This document shows positions 1 through 5,597 of a stretch of DNA of 12,785 nt, one piece after another. The stretch comes from Clostridia bacterium (GTDB lineage Bacteria > Bacillota > Clostridia > Christensenellales > Aristaeellaceae). The stretch is from NCBI GenBank assembly GCA_017551645.1, contig JAFZLE010000294.1, positions 1 to 12,785 on the forward strand. Reading direction: 5' to 3'. The notes under the pieces are model-generated. The model saw only the letters and a program-made list of their open reading frames with translations. It ran no database searches and was not told where the DNA came from. The position numbers were made by a program, and so were the translations under genes. The number at the start of each line of letters is the position of its first letter. Within the stretch, counting starts at the first letter, position 1.

Positions 1-26
1 AACCAATCAAGTTGAGGTACGATAAA

Positions 27-42
27 CTGTCAGCCGTGACAG
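27..42. other. Small inverted repeat in unassigned left-edge sequence
   Basis: CTGTCA and TGACAG are exact reverse complements around a GCCG loop. The surrounding bases 1-105 do not continue the GAPDH reading frame that follows, and I recognise no gene in them. Short open frames reach the window edge on both strands but match nothing I know. The repeat may be incidental, or it may be the end of some inserted or misjoined sequence. Confidence 0.35.
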
Positions 43-105
43 CCCGAATCAAGCGTTCCTTGAAATGCCCAAAACCCCAATAAAATGGCGCTTTCTAGCT
101 TACAC

Positions 106-201
106 ACCTATCAGGTGCAGGTCGTGTCCTGGTATGACAACGAGAACTCTTATACTTCTCAGATGGTCCGCACCATCAAGTACTTCGCTGAGCTCAAGTA
201 A
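106..201 (+). pseudogene. gap: Glyceraldehyde-3-phosphate dehydrogenase, C-terminal fragment only
   Basis: The last 32 codons, ending at the TAA at 199-201, encode the highly conserved GAPDH C-terminus, including the SWYDNENSYTSQMVRTIKYF stretch. In the full enzyme this belongs to the catalytic domain of the glycolytic dehydrogenase that oxidises glyceraldehyde-3-phosphate with NAD and phosphate. Upstream the homology stops abruptly: the same frame carries an ATG at 85 and a stop at 61-63, and codons between 64 and 105 do not resemble GAPDH. So about 90% of the gene is missing. The break could be a genuine truncation by rearrangement or a misjoin at a contig end. Conservation up to the break and the intact downstream terminator favour a recent or artefactual event. 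It is not expected to be functional as it stands. Confidence 0.85.
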
Positions 202-291
202 TAGAGTTTACCCGGCTTAAGGGTGGATTTCGCCCTATACAGGCTGCGGATCAGCGCGCTTCAGCCGGATCCGGCAAAGTACGGTTTATTG

Positions 292-333
292 CCCCGCTTC
301 TCAGACAAATCGTTTGAGTAGCGGGGTTTTTTT
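292..333 (+). terminator. Intrinsic terminator after the GAPDH fragment
   Basis: CCCCGCT at 292-298 pairs with AGCGGGG at 319-325, and CTCA pairs with TGAG inside the stem. A run of seven T follows. It lies about 90 bases after the GAPDH stop and just before the next promoter. Bases 202-291 hold only short hairpins, such as GCCGGATCCGGC at 264-275, and no gene that I can see. Confidence 0.88.
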
Positions 334-351
334 AGATTGGAAAATCTCTAC

Positions 352-381
352 TTGACAGATCTATTATAATTATGTTATAAA
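352..381 (+). promoter_or_regulatory. Sigma-A-type promoter of the sugar importer operon
   Basis: A perfect TTGACA (352-357) is followed after 18 bases by TATAAA (376-381), with the extended -10 dinucleotide TG at 373-374. Read as TTATAA at 375-380, the spacer is 17. Transcription would begin near 388 and leave a leader of about 90 bases before the start codon at 480. Confidence 0.82.
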
Positions 382-442
382 GTGTATGAGTTTTATCTTA
401 TTTGTTTATTATTTTCGTTTCCTTGCCTCTCGGAAGTATATG

Positions 443-457
443 ACCGGGACTCCCGGT
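443..457. promoter_or_regulatory. Perfect palindrome in the importer leader (possible operator or hairpin)
   Basis: ACCGGGA and TCCCGGT flank a single C. The site is about 55-70 bases downstream of the predicted transcription start and 8 bases before the AAAGGAGG ribosome binding site (465-472). As DNA it could be a dimeric repressor site; as RNA it gives a 6-bp stem with a 3-base loop. It does not match the usual LacI-family core. No sugar regulator gene is present in the window, so the cognate protein is unknown. Confidence 0.45.
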
Positions 458-479
458 GAATATAAAAGGAGGATGATCC

Positions 480-1763
480 ATGAAACTGTCCAGAAAAATA
501 GCCCTGCTGCTGACGCTGGTCATGCTGGTCTGCGCGATCAGCTTACCTGCCATGGCCGAAGATGTCACCATTCGCGTGGCGCTTTGGGACTACTCCAACA
601 CCGAATACTACAAGACCATGATCAACGGCTTCAAAGAAGCCAATCCCGGAATCGATGTAGAAATCATTGAATTCTCAGCCGCCGAGTATTCCGACACCAT
701 CGTGGTTAAAATGGCCGCTGAGGAAGACTATGACGTCATCTTCATGAAGGGCCTGCCCGAGATGGCCGCGCTGATCAACGGCGGCCGCCTCATGGCTCTG
801 GATGAGCTGGCTGAAGGCTACGACTTCGCTCCCTACGGCGGAACCGAGAAGAGCCTGACCGTGGACGGTGTGCTCTACGGAATGCCTTTCCGCAAGGACA
901 ACAACCTGATCTTCTACAACAAGGACCTGTTCGACAAGGCGGGCGTTGAGTACCCCACCGACGGCATGACCTTTGACGAGTACGTTGAGCTGGCCAGGAC
1001 CATGACCAGCGGCGAAGGCGCCGACAAGGTATACGGCACTCACGTACACACCTGGGCTTCCAACGTGTACCAGTATGCCCGCTTCTCTGAAGAGTACGTA
1101 TACAACGACGCCTCCACCTGGACCGCGCTGATCCCTTACTACGAGGCGATCCTTGCGCTGCAGGAGGAAGGCTGCGTGCAGGATTACGGCGCGCTGAAGA
1201 GCGGCAACATCCACTATTCCGGCGTGTTCTACAAGCAGGAAGCCGCCATGATGCAGATCGGCACCTGGTACATCAACATGCTGCTTGAGAACGTTCCCAA
1301 CGAGGACAACGGCATTGCGTCCTTCAACTGGGGCGTATGCTCCATGCCCAACAACTACGGCATCACCACCAAGAATGTTGTCGGCGGCATCACTCCCGTA
1401 TCCATCGGCGCCTACGCCAAGCATCCCGAGGAAGCCTGGAAGTTCCTGGCTTACATCACCGGTGCCGAAGGCGCCCAGATACTGGCAAAGACCGGCATCG
1501 TTCCCGCCTGGGCCGGCCAGGAAGTGCTCGACATCTTCGACCACTTCCGTGACGATCATCCCAACGCGCCCGAAGGACTGAGCAGGTACATCAGCGGCTC
1601 CAACTTCATTATCGAGCAGCCTATGGATACCAACGGCAAAGCCATCGTAGCTGTGGGTGACGAGATGCATTCCGCCATCATGACCGGCTCCATGGGCGTC
1701 GAGGAAGCCATCGCCGAGTACTCCGCCAAGGCGATCGCCGCCGGCGCGTCCGCTGGCGAATAA
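480..1763 (+). CDS. Carbohydrate ABC transporter solute-binding protein (family 1)
   Basis: The 427-residue product is an extracellular sugar-binding protein that would deliver its ligand to the two permeases encoded next. Residues 1-26 are a typical signal peptide: basic start, hydrophobic core, and an AMA|ED signal peptidase I site. The C at residue 18 is preceded by MLV, so there is no convincing lipobox, which is unusual for a Gram-positive binding protein that normally needs a lipid anchor. The mature part has the family-1 pattern: an early beta strand ending in LWDYS, FKEANPGIDVEI at about 52-63, the DVIFMKG segment, and the hinge-region FYNKDLFDKAG. AAAGGAGG lies 7 bases before the ATG, which fixes the start. 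Specificity cannot be read from sequence; glucuronides or beta-glucosides are inferred from the convergent glycosidases. Confidence 0.93.
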   Translation: MKLSRKIALLLTLVMLVCAISLPAMAEDVTIRVALWDYSNTEYYKTMINGFKEANPGIDVEIIEFSAAEYSDTIVVKMAAEEDYDVIFMKGLPEMAALINGGRLMALDELAEGYDFAPYGGTEKSLTVDGVLYGMPFRKDNNLIFYNKDLFDKAGVEYPTDGMTFDEYVELARTMTSGEGADKVYGTHVHTWASNVYQYARFSEEYVYNDASTWTALIPYYEAILALQEEGCVQDYGALKSGNIHYSGVFYKQEAAMMQIGTWYINMLLENVPNEDNGIASFNWGVCSMPNNYGITTKNVVGGITPVSIGAYAKHPEEAWKFLAYITGAEGAQILAKTGIVPAWAGQEVLDIFDHFRDDHPNAPEGLSRYISGSNFIIEQPMDTNGKAIVAVGDEMHSAIMTGSMGVEEAIAEYSAKAIAAGASAGE

Positions 1764-1796
1764 GCCCTGACCCAGAATTCCCCACGGGGCATTCAT

Positions 1797-1828
1797 GCGG
1801 GAGTCCCGAAACACTTCGGGGCTCCCGC
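1797..1828 (+). promoter_or_regulatory. Strong intercistronic hairpin without a T-tract
   Basis: GCGGGAG/CTCCCGC and CCCGAA/TTCGGG form a 13-bp stem interrupted by one T/G mismatch, with a 4-base loop. It sits 33 bases after the binding-protein stop and 29 before the permease start. It is followed by GCTTATAAACTG rather than a T run, so it is unlikely to terminate fully. A 3'-end stabiliser or attenuator that keeps the binding-protein message in excess over the permease message is the usual role of such structures. Confidence 0.75.
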
Positions 1829-1857
1829 GCTTATAAACTGAAATAGGATGTGAGCGC

Positions 1858-2772
1858 GTGAACGGAATCGAAAAAAAACGGCGGCCCGGCTCCAGGCTGC
1901 ACTTAAAGCGCGAACTGACGGCTTATATGTTCATAGCGCCGAACTTCATAGGCTATATGGTGCTCACCTTCGTGCCCATACTGCTCTCGTTTTTATACAG
2001 TACGTTTGACTGGAACCTGGGCGTAAACAAGGTGTTCACCGGCATTGCGAACTTCCGCTACATGTTCCTCGAGGATCTGGATTTCTGGAAGGTCGTCTGG
2101 AATACTTTCTATTATACGATAGGCACGGTGCCGGTATGCCTGATCCTGTCCCTGCTCCTGGCGATGCTTATGAATCAAAAGCTCAGAGGCAAGGTATTCT
2201 TCCGCTCGGTGTTCTTTTTCCCATACGTGGCATCCCTTGTGGCGGTCGCCGTGGTGTGGATGGCGCTGTTCAATCCCGACAAAGGCCCGGTCAACGAGAT
2301 GCTGATGTCTCTGGGCGTTAAAAACCCTCCCCGCTGGGCGGGCTCGGCAGAATGGGCAATGCCGACGATCATCGGCCTTACCATCTGGAAGCAGGCCGGT
2401 TATTACATGGTGGTGTACCTAGCCGCGCTGCAGGGCGTGCCTTCCGAGCTGTACGAGGCCGCGCGCATGGACGGAGCCAACGCTTTCCAGAGGTTCCTGC
2501 ACGTGACCTGGCCGATGGTCACGCCCACCACATTCTTCGTAACGATGATGCTCATAATCGGCACCTTCAAGTCCTATGACATCATGTACGTTACTACCCA
2601 GGGCGGTCCGGGCGTCGCCACGAAGGTCTTGGCGTATCACATATACAATAACGCCTTCGTCTATATGAAGTACGGCTATGCCAGCGCGCTGAGCGTGTTC
2701 CTTTTCGCGGTAGTACTGATAGTAACGCTGATCCAGTTCCGCGGCGAGAAACGTTTCACCAATTATCTGTAA
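1858..2772 (+). CDS. Sugar ABC transporter permease (MalF/UgpA-like, CUT1)
   Basis: This is one half of the membrane channel of a CUT1 carbohydrate importer, 304 residues, which is usual for the short MalF-like forms lacking the large periplasmic loop. Hydrophobic segments lie at about 23-50, 84-106, 115-139, 168-192, 223-245 and 274-294. The cytoplasmic EAA loop, which contacts the ATPase, is EAARMDG at 200-206 followed by the expected proline-rich WPMVTP. I chose the GTG at 1858; AGGATG ends 7 bases upstream, a weaker site than that of the first gene. The second permease follows after 13 bases, so the two are certainly co-transcribed. No ATPase gene is nearby; a shared MsmX/UgpC-type ATPase encoded elsewhere is inferred. 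Confidence 0.93.
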   Translation: MNGIEKKRRPGSRLHLKRELTAYMFIAPNFIGYMVLTFVPILLSFLYSTFDWNLGVNKVFTGIANFRYMFLEDLDFWKVVWNTFYYTIGTVPVCLILSLLLAMLMNQKLRGKVFFRSVFFFPYVASLVAVAVVWMALFNPDKGPVNEMLMSLGVKNPPRWAGSAEWAMPTIIGLTIWKQAGYYMVVYLAALQGVPSELYEAARMDGANAFQRFLHVTWPMVTPTTFFVTMMLIIGTFKSYDIMYVTTQGGPGVATKVLAYHIYNNAFVYMKYGYASALSVFLFAVVLIVTLIQFRGEKRFTNYL

Positions 2773-2785
2773 AGGGGGCGGCAGA

Positions 2786-3646
2786 ATGACAAATATCGAG
2801 CATATGGCTCCCAGACGCATTGTCCCCTCCAAGGCGATAGGCAGAACGCTTTTGTATATCGCTCTGATCGCAGGCTGCGCGGTGATGCTGCTGCCCTTCG
2901 TGTGGATGATCTCCTCTTCGCTGAAGACAGAGTCAGATGTCTTTACATTCCCTATACAGTGGATACCTTCTGTCCCACGCTGGAAAAACTACCAGCTGAT
3001 TTGGGAGAAGGTCCCCCTGCTCAACGGTTTCAAAAACTCGGCCATTCTCACGGTCTGCACGATGGTGCTGCAGATAACCACCTCCTCGCTGGCCGCATAT
3101 GCGTTTGCCAAACTGGAATTCAGGGGTAGAAACTTCCTGTTTCTTGCCTATGTGACCACCATAGCCATACCCTGGCAGGTGTACATGGTGCCGCAGTACA
3201 TAATGATGGCTTCCTGGCACCTGACCGACAGCCTGACCGGCATCGTGATAATGCACGCCTTTACCGCGTTCGGCGTATTCATGATGCGCCAGTTCTACAT
3301 GGGCATACCCAACGAGTTGCTGGAAGCGGCGCGTATAGACGGCATGAGCGAAGCAGGCATATGGATACGCATAATGGTGCCCCTGTCCAAGCCCGCGGTT
3401 GCGACGCTGGCCATAACCAGCTTCGTGTTTGAATGGAACGACTTCATGGGACCCAGGATCTACCTGTCTTCCACCAGCAAGCAAACTCTGCAGCTGGTGC
3501 TGCGCCTGTTCAACACGCAGTATTCGTCCAACTACGCGCAAATGATGGCGGCCGCTACCGTCGCGCTGATCCCGGTGTTCATAATGTTTGTGTTTTTACA
3601 GCGCTACTTCGTGCAGGGCGTGGCGACCAGCGGTCTCAAAGGCTGA
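2786..3646 (+). CDS. Sugar ABC transporter permease (MalG/AraQ-like, CUT1)
   Basis: This is the second channel subunit, 286 residues, the normal length for MalG-type proteins. Hydrophobic segments lie at about 20-45, 84-108, 117-140, 148-170, 204-216 and 255-273. The EAA loop is EAARIDG at 180-186 followed by WIRIMVPLSKP, as in MalG and AraQ. The short hydrophilic C-terminal tail GVATSGLKG is also typical of the family. A GGGGGCGG stretch precedes the ATG. The operon ends here, with a terminator 13 bases after the stop. Together with the upstream permease it would pair with the secreted binding protein and an ATPase supplied from another locus. Confidence 0.93.
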   Translation: MTNIEHMAPRRIVPSKAIGRTLLYIALIAGCAVMLLPFVWMISSSLKTESDVFTFPIQWIPSVPRWKNYQLIWEKVPLLNGFKNSAILTVCTMVLQITTSSLAAYAFAKLEFRGRNFLFLAYVTTIAIPWQVYMVPQYIMMASWHLTDSLTGIVIMHAFTAFGVFMMRQFYMGIPNELLEAARIDGMSEAGIWIRIMVPLSKPAVATLAITSFVFEWNDFMGPRIYLSSTSKQTLQLVLRLFNTQYSSNYAQMMAAATVALIPVFIMFVFLQRYFVQGVATSGLKG

Positions 3647-3658
3647 TCCTTCTCACAG

Positions 3659-3696
3659 AAAAAGCGTAAGGTACGAACCCTTACGCTTTTTTCTTT
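3659..3696. terminator. Bidirectional intrinsic terminator between convergent units
   Basis: AAAAAGCGTAAGG (3659-3671) pairs with CCTTACGCTTTTT (from 3679) around a 7-base loop. The T run TTTTTTCTTTT follows on the plus strand, and the A run gives a T-tract on the minus strand. It closes both the importer operon and the beta-glucuronidase gene, whose stop is at 3718. Confidence 0.9.
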
Positions 3697-3717
3697 TGCC
3701 CGCTGCGGGCAGCCAGG

Positions 3718-5520
3718 CTATTTTATGTTCAGCCAGCGCTCGCGTATCGTGTACGCCGCCGCCTTGGGCTGCCTCTGACGGGTGAACACGCCCTTTTTAT
3801 TCCCGTTTACGCGCATGATGCCCTGCCCCGTCTGGAAATCCGCAAAGTTCCAGGCAAGCTCGCCCTGTATGGCGGGGTAGCCGGCGAACACCTCAAAGTG
3901 CATGCGCATATATTCCTGCTGGTATTCCTGGCTCCACATAACGCCTGGCAGCTTATGCAGTGTGTCCAGCGTGTCAGTGCCGAATTCCGTGAATACAAAA
4001 GGCTTGTTGAGCTTTTTCGCCTGCCACGCGTCCATCTCCTCGCGGAACATCCTTTCGGCTTCCTCCAGTTCGCCGCCGCTGATATACCATCCGTAATATC
4101 GGTTCAGGCAAATGAAGTCCATCATTTTATTGACCCTGCAGGCCGCAGGCGACGAAGATTTTTCCAGCGCACCGGTGAGCGGACGCTTCTGCGGGTCGAG
4201 CGCCCGTGCCAGCTCGAACAGCGGGGCAAAATACTTTTCCGCCAGCTCCGTGTACGTCTCGGCTTCGTTGAATATGCTCCAGGCGATCACCGACGGATGG
4301 TTCTTGTCCCTGGCGATGACCTCCTCTATCGCGGCTCTATGGTTTTTGCTCAGCGTCCCGATATCCGGGCACTCGGCGAAAAAGCCCTTTGCCTCTCCCC
4401 TGCCCGCGGTCAGGAAATTGGCTATGGAGCGCATCATGCCCACGGCAGGCACCTCGTCTATTATGAGGAAGCCCTCCTCGTCGGCCATGCGGTACCATTC
4501 CTCCGCGTATGGATAATGACTGGTGCGGAAACAGTTGGCGCCTATCCACTTAAGGCACTCATAGTCACGTTTGGCGATGGCGTAGTTGAAACCGCGGCCG
4601 ATCATATCGGCGTCCTCATGCTTGCCAAAGCCCTTCAGGTAGACCTTTTCGCCGTTTAGCAGGATGCTCTCTCCCTTTATCTCCACGGTGCGTATGCCGG
4701 CTTTCGCTGTGTAACGGTCCGTGACCTTGCCGCCCTGCTTAAGCTCGATGACCACATCGTACAGATACGCGTTCCTGACCTTCCACAGATGGGCGGACGG
4801 TATGAACAGCGTGCCCTGCTCGCCGTCTCCCCGCGCTGCCACCTTACCCTCGGCATCGATGAACGCTATGCTGACCTCGTCTCCCCCGTCAGCCTCTATC
4901 TTATAATCTATATACGCGTCGCTGCCTTCCAGGCGGTAAACGAGAGAGTAATCCTTTATGGCGCACTTGGGCAGCTCCATATAATACACGCTGCGCTGGA
5001 TACCGGAATAGTTGAAGAAATCGAAATAGCCCATACTGCGCTTGGAACCGTCCGAGCGCCGCACAGTCGTACCGCAGGGGATGTTCGTTTCACTCAGCTC
5101 ATTGTTTGCCTTGACCGTCAGCCGGTTCATGCCCGGCACTACCGCAGAGGTGACATCCGCTACCACGGGCAGGAAGCCGCCTGTGTGGGAGGCGCACTCC
5201 ACACCGTTCACGAAGACCCGGCAGGTGTGGGTCACACTGCCGAAGCGGATGAAATAGCGTTTGTCCGGCGAGACTTCTTTTACGCAAAAGGCGGTCTCAT
5301 ACCAGAAATCCCCGGCGTAATCGCGGCTGCGCGCGTCCGTGAACACGTCCGAGAAACTGGCCGGCACGGGCATTGAGATCGACTCCGGCAGTCCATTCTT
5401 CGGCCAGGCGTCCGCTTCGCCCCTGCTTTCGGGATCAAACTGAAAGCGCCACAGACCGTCCAGCAGTTCCGCGTGCCTTAGGTGGTTGTTTACGGGATAC
5501 AATTCGGTATAAATGCCCAT
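3718..5520 (-). CDS. uidA: Beta-glucuronidase, glycoside hydrolase family 2
   Basis: It hydrolyses beta-D-glucuronides to free glucuronate. The 600-residue product follows the E. coli UidA domain order: jelly-roll sugar-binding domain (about 15-180, with DGLWRFQFD, YAGDFWYE and DFFNYSGIQRSV), immunoglobulin-like domain (183-279), and TIM barrel (280-600). The acid/base is E419 in SIFNEAE and the nucleophile E512 in FTEFGTDT. The N574-x-K576 pair in GNKKG reads the glucuronate carboxylate and separates true glucuronidases from beta-galactosidases. The stretch between IIDEVPAVG and IARDKNHPS is 40 residues, almost the same as in E. coli, which places it with the Loop 1 class that acts on small glucuronides. 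There is no signal peptide, so it acts in the cytoplasm. AAGGAGG lies 7 bases before the ATG. The GH3 gene lies 77 bases upstream on the same strand. Confidence 0.96.
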   Translation of the reverse strand: MGIYTELYPVNNHLRHAELLDGLWRFQFDPESRGEADAWPKNGLPESISMPVPASFSDVFTDARSRDYAGDFWYETAFCVKEVSPDKRYFIRFGSVTHTCRVFVNGVECASHTGGFLPVVADVTSAVVPGMNRLTVKANNELSETNIPCGTTVRRSDGSKRSMGYFDFFNYSGIQRSVYYMELPKCAIKDYSLVYRLEGSDAYIDYKIEADGGDEVSIAFIDAEGKVAARGDGEQGTLFIPSAHLWKVRNAYLYDVVIELKQGGKVTDRYTAKAGIRTVEIKGESILLNGEKVYLKGFGKHEDADMIGRGFNYAIAKRDYECLKWIGANCFRTSHYPYAEEWYRMADEEGFLIIDEVPAVGMMRSIANFLTAGRGEAKGFFAECPDIGTLSKNHRAAIEEVIARDKNHPSVIAWSIFNEAETYTELAEKYFAPLFELARALDPQKRPLTGALEKSSSPAACRVNKMMDFICLNRYYGWYISGGELEEAERMFREEMDAWQAKKLNKPFVFTEFGTDTLDTLHKLPGVMWSQEYQQEYMRMHFEVFAGYPAIQGELAWNFADFQTGQGIMRVNGNKKGVFTRQRQPKAAAYTIRERWLNIK

Positions 5521-5597
5521 GTTGTGTCCTCCTTGATCATGTTTCTCGCTTTATGTCAGATAAACACTTACTATGCTCATTTAATGGCTGGCCGCAT

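Noticed and set aside
409..422. Possible catabolite-responsive (cre) site in the importer leader
   Set aside because: The reverse-strand AGGAAACGAAAATA misses several fixed cre positions.
386..670. 94-codon frame starting just after the importer promoter
   Set aside because: It overlaps the binding-protein gene in another frame, has no ribosome binding site and no recognisable product.
675..1814. Long open frame on the minus strand opposite the binding protein
   Set aside because: It mirrors a GC-rich real gene, gives a low-complexity Gly/Val/His-rich product with no recognisable domain, and has no supporting start signals.
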